A stretch of DNA of 64,000 bases from positions 1,342,001 through 1,406,000 of the forward strand of contig NZ_CP104311.1 of the NCBI RefSeq assembly GCF_036864975.1, given 5' to 3'. Source of the stretch: Methylococcus capsulatus (lineage in GTDB: Bacteria > Pseudomonadota > Gammaproteobacteria > Methylococcales > Methylococcaceae). Shown piece by piece: positions 48,915-57,314 of the stretch (positions within the stretch are counted from its first letter, which is position 1; each line of letters opens with the position of its first letter). A program made the position numbers and the translations under genes. The notes below the pieces were generated by a model. It was given only the letters and a program-made list of their open reading frames with translations, had not been told where the DNA came from and made no database searches.

Positions 48915-51652
48915 TGAACAGCCGCGTCCTGCACGCCGTCACCGGTCGTCTTTCGCTTCGTCCGCCGCAGGAGGAATCGCTCAAGCGGCTGGCTCGCGCG
49001 CTCGAAGCCTCGCCCGATCTTTTGCGCCACGAGCGCGATGTCACGTCGATTCTTTCCTCGCTGAAGGCCGAATTCCCCACGCTGGAGGACTTTGAGCGCG
49101 AATTCCCCTCGCTGTGCTTCGCGCTGGCCACGGGTGTGGGCAAGACACGACTGATGGGCGCGTTCATCGCCTATCTGCACTTGGCGCATGGCATCAACAA
49201 CTTCTTCGTGCTCGCGCCCAACCTCACCATCTACAACAAACTGATCACGGACTTCACGCGCAACACGCCCAAGTACGTGTTCAAGGGCATTGCCGAATTC
49301 GCCCAGCGCCCGCCGCTGATCATCACGGGCGACAACTACGACCAAAGCGGCGCGGCGGTGGACGACGGCGCCTTGGGGTTGGGCTTTGATGTGCGCATCA
49401 ACATCTTCAACATTTCCAAGATCAACTCCGAAGTGCGCGGCGGCAAGGAGCCCCGTATCAAGAGGATGCGCGAGGTGTTGGGCGACAGCTACTTCAACCA
49501 TCTGGCGAATCTGCCTGACCTTGTGCTGCTCATGGACGAATCGCACCGCTACCGCGCCAGCGCGGGCGTGCGCGCCATCAACGAACTGAAGCCGCTGTTT
49601 GGCCTGGAGGTGACGGCGACGCCCTTCTTGGAGTCAAGCCGCGGGCCGGTGCCGTTCAAGAACGTGGTGATGGACTACCCACTGGCACAGGCGATGGAGG
49701 ACGGTTTCGTCAAGGAGCCTGCCGTGGTCACCCAGCGCAACTTCGACGCCAAGGCCCATACGCCGGAGGAAGTCGAGAAGACCAAGCTGGAAGACGGCGT
49801 GCGCCTGCACGAAACCACGAAGGTGGAGCTTGTCACCTACGCCCGCGAAAACGGTGTGAAGCCGGTGAAGCCTTTCATGCTCGTCATCGCGCGCGATACC
49901 ACGCACGCGGCGAGTCTCTTGGCGCTTCTGGAGTCAGAAGCGTTCTACGAAGGGCGTTACGCGGGCAAGGTGATCCAGGTGGATTCCAGCCGTACCGGCG
50001 CAGAAGAGGAGGAGATGATCACGCGCCTGCTGGCCGTGGAGAGCGTGGACGAGCCGACCGAGATCGTGATTCACGTCAACATGCTCAAGGAGGGCTGGGA
50101 CGTGACCAACCTCTACACCATCGTGCCGCTGCGCGCTGCCAACGCGCGCACGCTCATCGAGCAAAGCATCGGGCGCGGCCTGCGGCTGCCCTATGGCAAA
50201 CGTACCGGCGTGGCGGCAGTGGATCGCCTGAACATTGTTGCCCACGACAAGTTTCAGGAAATCATCGACGAGGCCAACCGTGGCGATTCACCGATCCGGT
50301 TGAAGCAGGTGATCCTTGACGCACCGAGCGCGGACGACAAGAAGGTGAGCGTGCAGGTGGTATCCGGCGCAGCAGCTCGCCTCGGCTTGACCGACACGCC
50401 CGTCCTGCAAACAGCCCCCTCGGGCGCAACCGATGAGGCCGCAGTGACAGCGGCGCCGAAGCCGGTGTTCGCCACCGAGGCGGAGAAGCAAGCAGCCCGC
50501 GTCGTGATCGAGGTTATCGGCAAGCTGGAGACGCAGCGCGACTTGGTGCCGACCAGTGGCGCACTGCTCACACCGGAGGTGCAGAAGGTCATTCAGGCGG
50601 AAGTGGCGGAGCGTTTGCGCCCGATGCAGGGCAACCTGCTGGCAGGAGTGGACGGGGCCGTTCCCGCCCTGGACCTTTCGGTCGTTGTGGCGAAGACGAC
50701 GGAGATCGTCGTTCAGCAGACCATCGACATCCCGCGCATTTCCGTGGTGCCCAAGGGTGAGGTCACGACCGGTTTTCGCCCGTTCCGGCTCGACGTGAGT
50801 CAGCTCCATTTGCAACCGGGTGAGCGGGAGATCGTCGGCCAGATGCTGCGCACCAACGAGCAGTTCACGCTGGCTTCGGAAATCGGCCTGAAAGAGCAGC
50901 GCCCAGAGGACTACATCGTCCACGCGCTGGTGGACTTCGACGACATCGACTACTTCACCCAGGCGGATTTGCTCTACGACCTGGCGGGGCAGATGGTGCA
51001 GCATCTGCAAAGCTATCTCACGCCGGATGAGGTGATCCATGTGTTGGACCGTGAGCGCCGCTTGATTGCGCGGGAAATCCACGCCCAGATGATGGCGCAC
51101 TTCTTCGAGGAGGCGACCGAGTTCGAGGTGCAGGTCAGTCGCGGCTTCACGGCACTCAAGCCGTGCAACTACACGGCCACGGCGGGACAAGCCCCGCGCC
51201 ATTTCCGCGAAACGGTGGAGGACGTGGGGCGTATCAAGCAGATGCTGTTCGGCGGATTCACCAAGTGCCTGTACCCCCTGCAGAAGTTCGACTCGGACAC
51301 CGAGCGGCGTTTTGCCGTCATCCTGGAACGCGACGCCAACAAGTGGTTCAAACCCGCAAAGGGGCAGTTCCAGATCTACTACAAGCTCGGCACTGAGCAG
51401 CCGGAGTACGTCCCCGACTTCGTTGCCGAAACCAATTCCACGATCTTCATGGTGGAAACCAAGGCACGGGGCGACATCGACTCACAGGAGGTTCAAGCCA
51501 AAGCCGCTGCAGCCGTGCAGTGGTGCAAGCACGCCTCGGAGTACACGTCGACCATCCAGGGAAAGCCCTGGAAGTATCTGCTGGTGCCCCATGACGAGAT
51601 CAATGAATCAAGGCGTTTCACGGACTTCTTGCGTTTCGAGGCACGGCGCTGA
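48914..51652 (+). CDS. res: type III restriction enzyme subunit Res
   Basis: A 912-residue helicase-nuclease. Motif I is ATGVGKT (residues 72-78), motif II is MDESH (Asp208), and the SF2 motif VTATPF follows. Later motifs include LKEGWDV and SIGRGLRLPYG. A C-terminal PD-(D/E)xK nuclease is formed by VPDFVAE (Asp835) and VETKA (Glu848, Lys850). Res works with Mod: ATP-driven travel brings two complexes together to cleave. It is the last gene of the five-gene run and overlaps mod. Confidence 0.93.
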   Translation: MNSRVLHAVTGRLSLRPPQEESLKRLARALEASPDLLRHERDVTSILSSLKAEFPTLEDFEREFPSLCFALATGVGKTRLMGAFIAYLHLAHGINNFFVLAPNLTIYNKLITDFTRNTPKYVFKGIAEFAQRPPLIITGDNYDQSGAAVDDGALGLGFDVRINIFNISKINSEVRGGKEPRIKRMREVLGDSYFNHLANLPDLVLLMDESHRYRASAGVRAINELKPLFGLEVTATPFLESSRGPVPFKNVVMDYPLAQAMEDGFVKEPAVVTQRNFDAKAHTPEEVEKTKLEDGVRLHETTKVELVTYARENGVKPVKPFMLVIARDTTHAASLLALLESEAFYEGRYAGKVIQVDSSRTGAEEEEMITRLLAVESVDEPTEIVIHVNMLKEGWDVTNLYTIVPLRAANARTLIEQSIGRGLRLPYGKRTGVAAVDRLNIVAHDKFQEIIDEANRGDSPIRLKQVILDAPSADDKKVSVQVVSGAAARLGLTDTPVLQTAPSGATDEAAVTAAPKPVFATEAEKQAARVVIEVIGKLETQRDLVPTSGALLTPEVQKVIQAEVAERLRPMQGNLLAGVDGAVPALDLSVVVAKTTEIVVQQTIDIPRISVVPKGEVTTGFRPFRLDVSQLHLQPGEREIVGQMLRTNEQFTLASEIGLKEQRPEDYIVHALVDFDDIDYFTQADLLYDLAGQMVQHLQSYLTPDEVIHVLDRERRLIAREIHAQMMAHFFEEATEFEVQVSRGFTALKPCNYTATAGQAPRHFRETVEDVGRIKQMLFGGFTKCLYPLQKFDSDTERRFAVILERDANKWFKPAKGQFQIYYKLGTEQPEYVPDFVAETNSTIFMVETKARGDIDSQEVQAKAAAAVQWCKHASEYTSTIQGKPWKYLLVPHDEINESRRFTDFLRFEARR

Positions 51653-51673
51653 AGCGGGCAAACACGAAGTGCA

Positions 51674-52132
51674 TCAGGCACATAGGAGACACACTTCTGC
51701 CTCTCTGCGCAAGGCCAGCCCCGGCAGCGGTTTTCCGCGGCCATAGATCCACCGTTGCAGTTCGGTGGCTGCTGACAGCCAATCCCGCTGGTTCACCCGT
51801 CGCCGCAGGGTCGAGGTCTGCAAGCGACCGCCCCCGAGGTTGAACGTGAAGTCAACGATGGCCGCCAGCCGCTCCTCGGGCTCCGTGGCCAGTACCGGGC
51901 AGTAGCGCAGCGCGGCGGTGGCCGCCGTCTGCACGTCACGGGCCAGATAGGCCTCGGCTTCAGCCTCGGTGATCGGCGGATGTGCGGCATCGCAGAGATG
52001 GCCGTAGCCAATCGTCCAATACCCCGCCGGGCAGATGTACGGATGCGCGCGCCCTGGATCGGACTTCGGTACCCGGTGGAAACCTTCGAAGAGCTTGGCC
52101 AGGTCGATGGCTGTTTGCGGTACAGCGATCAC
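51674..52132 (-). CDS. phage lysozyme (GH24 endolysin)
   Basis: A 152-residue muramidase starting at GTG 52132. The catalytic region is FEGFHRVPKSDPG then YICPAGYWTIGYGH, the E-x-n-C/D-x5-T pattern of lambdoid/P21-like lysozymes. FTFNLGGGRLQTSTLRRRVN is the family's second block. The N-terminus (VIAVPQTAIDLAKLFEGF) has no obvious signal-anchor. It overlaps the next phage gene by four bases (GTGA). It is part of a lysis cassette in a prophage remnant. Confidence 0.88.
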   Translation of the reverse strand: MIAVPQTAIDLAKLFEGFHRVPKSDPGRAHPYICPAGYWTIGYGHLCDAAHPPITEAEAEAYLARDVQTAATAALRYCPVLATEPEERLAAIVDFTFNLGGGRLQTSTLRRRVNQRDWLSAATELQRWIYGRGKPLPGLALRREAEVCLLCA

Positions 52133-52605
52133 GAGCGCACCCGGTCGAACACGCGGCCGAGGAACCAGAAGTTCAGCACCCCGGCCCACAGCGCCTGATC
52201 GGCCTCTGTCCAGGCGCGCAGGATGGCCTCGCCCCAGCCAGCACCGGCAGTCACAGCTGCCGCGAATGCCGCCGTCTTGGCGGCGCAGTACAACGTCATG
52301 AACCAGTAGGTGATCACCGGCCTCACGCTGGCGGACAAGGCATCGGCCCAGCGCACGCCGGATCGGTGCCCTTGCGCGGCGACCGCCTCGCGCAGCGTCT
52401 CGATGGCGCCGACGTTCCACGCCGCATCGGCACCCGCGCCGATCTCGGCCATGCGCTGGGCGCCGCGCAGTTTCTCGAACTCCAGCGCCTTGTCCTGCAT
52501 GGCAAGCTCGTGGCTACGCTCGCCCTTGCGGTCGAGCCACTTAAGGATCTCCGGCGCGAGACGGAAGGCCCCGCCCAGGAGACCACCGAGCAGGGTCTCG
52601 ATCAT
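52129..52605 (-). CDS. phage membrane protein, probable holin-region (3TM-type)
   Basis: A 158-residue protein with an N-terminal glycine-rich amphipathic start (IETLLGGLLGGAFRLAPEILKW, in part), an alpha-helical charged section, and two or three hydrophobic segments (PVITYWFMTLYCAAKTAAFAAAV region and the C-terminal ALWAGVLNFWFLG). The layout is like GTA-type three-helix holins. It overlaps both neighbours by four bases, lying between the lysozyme gene and a small membrane protein gene, which supports a lysis role. Confidence 0.6.
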   Translation of the reverse strand: MIETLLGGLLGGAFRLAPEILKWLDRKGERSHELAMQDKALEFEKLRGAQRMAEIGAGADAAWNVGAIETLREAVAAQGHRSGVRWADALSASVRPVITYWFMTLYCAAKTAAFAAAVTAGAGWGEAILRAWTEADQALWAGVLNFWFLGRVFDRVRS

Positions 52606-52904
52606 TGGCCGCCTCCCACCAGCTTCAGCTTGATGGCGGCGCCGACCAGCAGCGCGGCCAGGATGCCGGTCGTGACCACCTTGACGATGGTCTGCCAGGC
52701 GGTGCGACGGGCGTCGCGCCACGCGTCGAGCAGGTCGCGCAGTTCGCGGATGTCGCGCGCGGCGCTGCCGTTCTCCAGGCCCAGGTGGGCGAGGTATCGC
52801 TCGGCCCCGCGCTGGGCGGCGAGGTCGAGCAACTCGTCGAAGTCCTCCTTGCGCAAGAGGAGCATGTTCTCGACGAGGGCCGGCTTGTGGTCAGGTTCGG
52901 TCAT
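52602..52904 (-). CDS. small phage membrane protein (DUF6127-like)
   Basis: A 100-residue protein. The N-terminal 60 residues are charged and helical (LRKEDFDELLDLAAQRGAERYL, in part) and one C-terminal membrane helix (TTGILAALLVGAAIKLKL) follows. It overlaps the holin-like gene. The family is commonly seen in tail or lysis regions of phages of proteobacteria; function is unknown. Confidence 0.6.
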   Translation of the reverse strand: MTEPDHKPALVENMLLLRKEDFDELLDLAAQRGAERYLAHLGLENGSAARDIRELRDLLDAWRDARRTAWQTIVKVVTTGILAALLVGAAIKLKLVGGGQ

Positions 52905-52987
52905 GGGTGGTCTCCAGAAATGCGAAACCCGCCCGACGCGTGAGCATCAAGGCGGGTCTCAGGGATGAATGCGGGATCAGCGCCGCT

Positions 52988-53209
52988 TCAGATCTCGATC
53001 AGCTCCAGCATCAGGGTCGGTGCGATGCCTTCCACGATGTCGTCGCGGACGAACACGTTCTGGCCGATGGCGGCGGTGCCGCGGGCCTTGATCCGGCCGC
53101 CACCGGGCAACTGCACGGTGACCACGCCGGAACCAGTCTCGATGACAGTCCCCGCCTGCAGCGGCGGGTCGGGGATCAACTGGCGGAACTGCTCGTAGAG
53201 GTTATGCAT
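52988..53209 (-). CDS. small phage tail-region protein
   Basis: A 73-residue beta-rich protein (TVIETGSGVVTVQLPGGGRI and QNVFVRDDIVEG). The pattern looks like an OB-type baseplate or hub accessory domain, but I cannot name the family. The start overlaps the stop of the large tail protein by eight bases, so the two are co-translated. Confidence 0.6.
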   Translation of the reverse strand: MHNLYEQFRQLIPDPPLQAGTVIETGSGVVTVQLPGGGRIKARGTAAIGQNVFVRDDIVEGIAPTLMLELIEI

Positions 53210-55229
53210 GGCCCTGGACTCCCAGCGTCTGCCAGACCTCCGGCATCCCGGCCTCGACTTGCGTCGAACGCACGAGGCCCAAGCGGGTCACGCTCCCGTC
53301 CTCGTACTCGACGAAGGCACCCGGCTCGATGATTCCGGTCTCCGCGAGCACCGGCAGGCGCAGGCTCACCTCGATCTGCTGCCCGGTGTCGGCCAGCACG
53401 GCGAGGCCGCGCTGGCGCGCGGCCGCGGCCTCGGTGATCAGGGCGTCAACGACCATGGGCGCCAGCGCGTCGCCAGCAGTGCCAGCACGGGTCACCTGCC
53501 CGAGCACGCCCACGTCCTGCCCGGAGACGAACACCCGGTTGTAGGCGGGCTTCTCGATCCAGCGCAGCGACTCCCGGGCGACGGCGTCGACCGGCAACAC
53601 GTAGTCGGGCGTAACGGTGCCCCATTCCCAGGGCGCCACGGGATATCGGTGCCGAACCCGCAGCGTGTGGGTGGAAGCGTGCGGCAGCAGGTAGCCGCCC
53701 GCTGCTGCGGCGATGCCGGCCAGCGCCTCGATCCACGTCCCCTGGCGGGCGAAGGCGCGCGCCGGCACGTTCCAGTCGGTGAGCCCCCAATCGACAGTCC
53801 AGCCGAGCGGGATGCCGTTGAGCGTGAGCACGTCGTCCATCAGCTGCCGCGCGGTGCGGCCTTCGGTGTTCGAGAAGGTCATCACCGGCGCGTAAGGCGC
53901 GGCCAGCACGGCGTTGTGTCCGCGCCCCGAGACGCGGACAGCGGCCTCGCCGAAGCTGCGCTCCCGGCTGATGTTCTCGGCGAGCACGCGGAAGTCGGTA
54001 CCGTTGACGGTGGCGATCAGCTCGACCGGCCGGGTGCCGCTTCCCGGCACGACCAACGGTTCCGCCTTCGCCGGCAGTTGGGCCTCGAAGCCCCAGGCCC
54101 AGGACGCCGCATCGAGCGACAGCGACAGGCTGAGCACCGGCACCTCGGCGCCATCCGGTACCCGGTGCAGGCTCACGTTGTTGATCACGAAGTACACCCT
54201 CCGAACAGGAACGACCACCGGCTCCCCATCGGGAGGTGGCGAGTCAATGTGGTTTTCACAAACGAACAGCAAGTGGCTGTCCGCAGGGGCCAATGCCGCG
54301 AACAGCAGGTGGGCGCTCGGCGTGTAGCAAGGTTGAGGCGCGGGCGGCTCTGGGATCACCCAGATGCTGATCCCCGGCGGTGGTGGCACGGCATCCTGAT
54401 ACCGGCCGCGCCATCCCATCGCTGATGGACTCGCGCTCTGAAAATCACTCCCTTGGCGCTGGGTGAGCTGCCGCGCGGTTTGCCAAGGGCTCACCCGTCC
54501 CGCGCGCTTGGTGCGGTCGCCGTCTTGATGAAGAAACCCCGTCGCATCGCGCAGGCGGGACGCGTTCTGAAACAAGCTCAGTCGAGCCAATTCGAGATAC
54601 GTGCCATCCTGATGCGCGAACCACGTCAAGTCGTGGAAGGGCCGAGCCTGTTGCTGGCCCGTTCGATGCTGCGCAGGCAGCGAGGCCAAGACCGGAGGTA
54701 ACCGATGATCGACGCCTTGAGGCGCGGCAATCGTGCGCCGCCAGAACGTCTTCCAGCCTGCGGGCGTCGCAGCCGTATCCTGCTGGCCCTGCTTCGCGCC
54801 GTCCTCCGTCTGCTTCGCCACCTGCCAGAGGTGCGAAGTCCGACCTACCGTGGGACGCTGCGTGTGCGACGCGTACCTGACCTCTCCGGTGAACACGACG
54901 CCGGGCAGGCTTGCGCCAGCACCAGCCCCCACATTCAAGGGCACGCTCGGGCGCAAGACCAGTGACTGCACCGTCAGGCCCGGGAGCTGGGCTAACAACT
55001 CGGCCCGTGCCGGTGGGATGAACTTGATCGTGACGACCGGCAGCGGCAGTGTGGCCTGCACCGTCACATCGTCGCGCGGCGCGATGTAGTTGGCCCCGAA
55101 CACCAAATTGGCGTCGGTGGCGGCAGGTTGATCGAAGAGCAGATCGACCAGGGGCGGACCGACGACTACGGTGACGGCGAGCGCGGGCAACGTGGCGACC
55201 AGGGTCACCTCGTTAGACACGGCAGGCAC
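53202..55229 (-). CDS. phage tail hub/tip-like protein
   Basis: A 675-residue protein starting at GTG 55229. The N-terminal ~300 residues are low in complexity, with recurring W-Q-x-A units (LWQVAKQT, SPWQTARQ). The C-terminal ~350 residues form a beta-rich body with FVINNVSLHR, RQLMDDVL, PAYNRVFVSG and a tail-hub-like end (PVLAETGIIEPGAFVEYED, in part). This fits tail tip or hub proteins of siphovirus-type prophages. It lies 4 bases after the truncated phage gene and is followed by the small tail gene and lysis genes. Confidence 0.6.
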   Translation of the reverse strand: MPAVSNEVTLVATLPALAVTVVVGPPLVDLLFDQPAATDANLVFGANYIAPRDDVTVQATLPLPVVTIKFIPPARAELLAQLPGLTVQSLVLRPSVPLNVGAGAGASLPGVVFTGEVRYASHTQRPTVGRTSHLWQVAKQTEDGAKQGQQDTAATPAGWKTFWRRTIAAPQGVDHRLPPVLASLPAQHRTGQQQARPFHDLTWFAHQDGTYLELARLSLFQNASRLRDATGFLHQDGDRTKRAGRVSPWQTARQLTQRQGSDFQSASPSAMGWRGRYQDAVPPPPGISIWVIPEPPAPQPCYTPSAHLLFAALAPADSHLLFVCENHIDSPPPDGEPVVVPVRRVYFVINNVSLHRVPDGAEVPVLSLSLSLDAASWAWGFEAQLPAKAEPLVVPGSGTRPVELIATVNGTDFRVLAENISRERSFGEAAVRVSGRGHNAVLAAPYAPVMTFSNTEGRTARQLMDDVLTLNGIPLGWTVDWGLTDWNVPARAFARQGTWIEALAGIAAAAGGYLLPHASTHTLRVRHRYPVAPWEWGTVTPDYVLPVDAVARESLRWIEKPAYNRVFVSGQDVGVLGQVTRAGTAGDALAPMVVDALITEAAAARQRGLAVLADTGQQIEVSLRLPVLAETGIIEPGAFVEYEDGSVTRLGLVRSTQVEAGMPEVWQTLGVQGHA

Positions 55230-55232
55230 GGC

Positions 55233-55421
55233 TTACCCAAGGATGGCCGACACCATCCGGGCGTCACCGCCCAGATAGAGGTTGGTGCTGGCCAGCTTCA
55301 CATCGCCATCGCCGTCGGTACCGCTGCAATCCAGATCCAAAGCCGTGACTTCGTTGCCGTTGACCAGCCGCGCCCACGTGGCGACGCCGGTGCTGGTGAT
55401 CAATCCGTCCTCCTGTTGCGT
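55233..55421 (-). pseudogene. C-terminal fragment of a phage structural gene
   Basis: A minus-strand frame ending at TAA 55233-55235 encodes APPTQQEDGLI, GVATWARLVNG and a Gly/Asp-rich end, typical of the C-terminal part of a phage tail-module protein. It has no start codon or ribosome site of its own. Its upstream part is missing because the frame runs into the oppositely oriented recombinase fragment near 55421-55440. It marks a deletion or recombination junction. Confidence 0.65.
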
Positions 55422-55423
55422 CG

Positions 55424-55690
55424 GTGGTGCGCCATATCCAGCGCAACGGTGGTCAGATCGACGAGGCCACCACGGTGATGGCGATGGGGCGGCTCAACGA
55501 CGTGTGGGATCAGTTGTTCCCGGTGGAGCGCCACCGCATCGCCAACCTGATGATCGAGCGCATCGACCTCGTCCACGTCGGCGAGGTGCAGGGCATCAAG
55601 GTGAAGTGGCGGGAACTGGGCTGGGACGCCCTGATCGGTGAGTTCGCCCCAAGGGGCATCGGCGCGGAACTGGTGGAGGTCGAAGCCTGA
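55424..55690 (+). pseudogene. C-terminal stub of a large serine recombinase
   Basis: About 88 codons that match the end of large serine recombinases: GGQIDEATTVMAMGRLNDVW, then ELFP-type LFPVERHRIANLMIERIDL (in part). The catalytic N-terminal domain with the active serine and the zinc-ribbon region, some 400 residues, are absent. The 5' edge abuts the phage fragment. The two genes that follow are the usual companions of such recombinases, so this is the broken integrase of the island. Confidence 0.8.
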
Positions 55691-56061
55691 TGGACGACAT
55701 ACTGGAAACCTTCGTGCCCCTGACGTTTCGCCGCCGGGGCGCGCGGCGGGTGGCCGCCGACGACCGCCAAGTTCACGATGTGACGCTGCTGGAGGGGGTG
55801 GCACGCGGTTTCTACTGGCAGCACCTCGTGGACACCGGTGTGATGAAGAGTGGATCAGACATTGCCCGGGCCGAAGGACTGCACCCCTCGGTGCCCAACG
55901 AGCTGATGCGCCTGACCCTGCTCGCGCCTGACATCCTCGAACTGCTGATGGCCGGGCGGCAGCCTCGCCGGATGAACCTGATCTGGTTCCAGCGCAACCC
56001 GCTGCCGGTGGATTGGGAGGCGCAACGCCAGATCGTGAAGCGCTTTGAGGAGGACGCATGA
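55690..56061 (+). CDS. recombinase-companion protein 1
   Basis: A 123-residue protein containing a ParB-like helix-turn-helix stretch (GSDIARAEGLHPSVPNELMRLTLLAPDILELLMAG, in part). The segment FYWQHLVDTG matches LAHHWQRLLDE in the next gene, so the two are diverged paralogues. Its ATG overlaps the recombinase stop (TGATG). Such pairs follow large serine recombinases in many proteobacterial elements; their job is not known, but DNA binding is likely. Confidence 0.7.
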   Translation: MDDILETFVPLTFRRRGARRVAADDRQVHDVTLLEGVARGFYWQHLVDTGVMKSGSDIARAEGLHPSVPNELMRLTLLAPDILELLMAGRQPRRMNLIWFQRNPLPVDWEAQRQIVKRFEEDA

Positions 56062-56531
56062 GCAAGAAGCACCGGGGCCGGTTCAAGGGTGATCCGGTCA
56101 CCTATCAACTGCCGAACCCGGCAGGCGGCGTGCAACTGGAAACCTTCGTGCCCTGGACGCTGGTGAAGCGGGGGCTGAAGAAGCAGGTCATCACGCCCTT
56201 GGACGCGCCGCAGGAATTTCTCTCCGAGGCCACCCGGGAGCGGGAAGCCCGGTCGGCCGCGCAAGACACCGCGTTGATGCGGGCGCTCGGACTGGCGCAC
56301 CACTGGCAACGCCTGCTGGATGAGCAGCGGGCGGCATCGGTGGCCGAGATCGCCAAGGCCGAAGGCATGGACGTGACGCAGGTGCGCCGGGTCATGCGGC
56401 TGACGCTCCTGGCCCCGGATGTCGTGGAACGGCTGGTGGGTTCGCCCGACGCCGTGCTGGAGAAGGTGATGCGCCGCCCCTGGCCCAACGCCTGGGGCGA
56501 CCAGATGCGCGTGCTCGCGCCACCAGGGTAA
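56058..56531 (+). CDS. recombinase-companion protein 2
   Basis: A 157-residue protein with a basic start (MSKKHRGRFKGDPVTYQLP, in part), the segment FVPWTLVKRGLKKQVI, and an HTH region SVAEIAKAEGMDVTQVRRVMRLTLLAPD. The HTH is similar to that of companion protein 1. It overlaps that gene by four bases (ATGA). A strong terminator follows after 23 bases. It is intact although the recombinase is not. Confidence 0.7.
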   Translation: MSKKHRGRFKGDPVTYQLPNPAGGVQLETFVPWTLVKRGLKKQVITPLDAPQEFLSEATREREARSAAQDTALMRALGLAHHWQRLLDEQRAASVAEIAKAEGMDVTQVRRVMRLTLLAPDVVERLVGSPDAVLEKVMRRPWPNAWGDQMRVLAPPG

Positions 56532-56554
56532 GCGCGTCGCACCCAGCGCCAGCA

Positions 56555-56577
56555 ACCGCCTGCGGGCGGTTTTTTTG
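56555..56577 (+). terminator. Rho-independent terminator after recombinase companions
   Basis: AACCGCC-TGCG-GGCGGTT followed by a run of seven T (56571-56577). It ends the island's plus-strand transcript. The bases between this and 56806 hold no gene. Confidence 0.85.
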
Positions 56578-56806
56578 TGGCCGCTTGGCACTCGGTCGCC
56601 ACCGCTACAGGAGTTGCCAACCACAACCGACAGCCTCTAAACCCGCGCCGCCAAAGCCAGTGGCCTCAAGAACGCTCGCGAGACCACCAGAGAAAACGGA
56701 GAACAGAGAGGCGCCCGTAGGGACAAAAACGCAGGGGCTGGAGGGGTGGCGCTCGCGAGGCCATGCCCGGAATCCGCGCCAACACAGGGGGAAACGGGCG
56801 AAAAAA

Positions 56807-56828
56807 AACCAACCGAGAGTGGTTGGTT
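56807..56828. terminator. bidirectional terminator at the ssrA 3' side
   Basis: AACCAACC-GAGAGT-GGTTGGTT, with an A run on its left and a T run on its right, so it works on both strands. On the minus strand it begins 11 bases after the tmRNA CCA end. Confidence 0.85.
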
Positions 56829-56838
56829 TTTGGAATCT

Positions 56839-57194
56839 TGGTGGAGGCGGCGGGAATTGAACCCGCGTCCGCAAATCCTCTGCCATCGGTTCTACATGCG
56901 TAGCCACTCTATTGATTTAACCGGCCGCTACCCGGGTGGCAGGGAAGACGAACGGCGATTCCGTTGGGTTTTAGCGCTTCGGCTCCGGACAGGCTTCAGC
57001 GCGAGCTTACAATTGGGTTACCCCCAATCAGCCGCTTGTAAGCGAGCTGCTGATCAGAGGCCGGCCGGCTTAAGCGGCCAGTGCGTAAACGTCGTCGTTG
57101 GCGTTTATTTGGTTTGCAGATTGATTTACGAGGTTATCTGCACCTCGGCATGCCCCTCAGGTTTCGCGATCCACGTCGAAGCCATGTCGCCCCC
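56839..57194 (-). ncRNA. ssrA: transfer-messenger RNA (tmRNA)
   Basis: A one-piece tmRNA of about 356 bases. The 5' end (minus strand) reads GGGGGCGACATGGC and the 3' end closes with GCCGCCTCCACCA, pairing with it as an alanyl acceptor stem with CCA encoded. The T-arm GCGGGTTCAATTCCCGC is intact. The tag frame at 57070-57102 encodes ANDDVYALAA then TAA, close to ANDENYALAA of E. coli. tmRNA rescues stalled ribosomes and marks the products for proteolysis. The ssrA 3' end is a favoured integration site, and here the accessory island abuts it. Confidence 0.96.
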
Positions 57195-57254
57195 GAGTTA
57201 ACATGTCAGACCGCACGGTTTGGAGAAAGTTTCCCGCGCGGCCGACCAATGCGC

Positions 57255-57260
57255 ATTATA
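57255..57260 (-). promoter_or_regulatory. -10 element of the ssrA promoter
   Basis: The minus strand reads TATAAT, 61 bases before the mature 5' end, leaving a short leader for RNase P to remove. A -35 element matching TTGACA is not obvious at 17 bases upstream. Confidence 0.55.
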
Positions 57261-57314
57261 TCAGAAAAGCCGTCGGCTTGGGCGACAGGTGTACGGCCCA
57301 TTCCACTGCGTGCG

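Noticed and set aside
42369-51652. A DISARM or BREX system
   Set aside because: The helicase resembles helicases of such loci, but there is no drmA, drmB, drmC, pglZ, brxC or brxL-like gene. The methyltransferase and nuclease are a type III Mod-Res pair.
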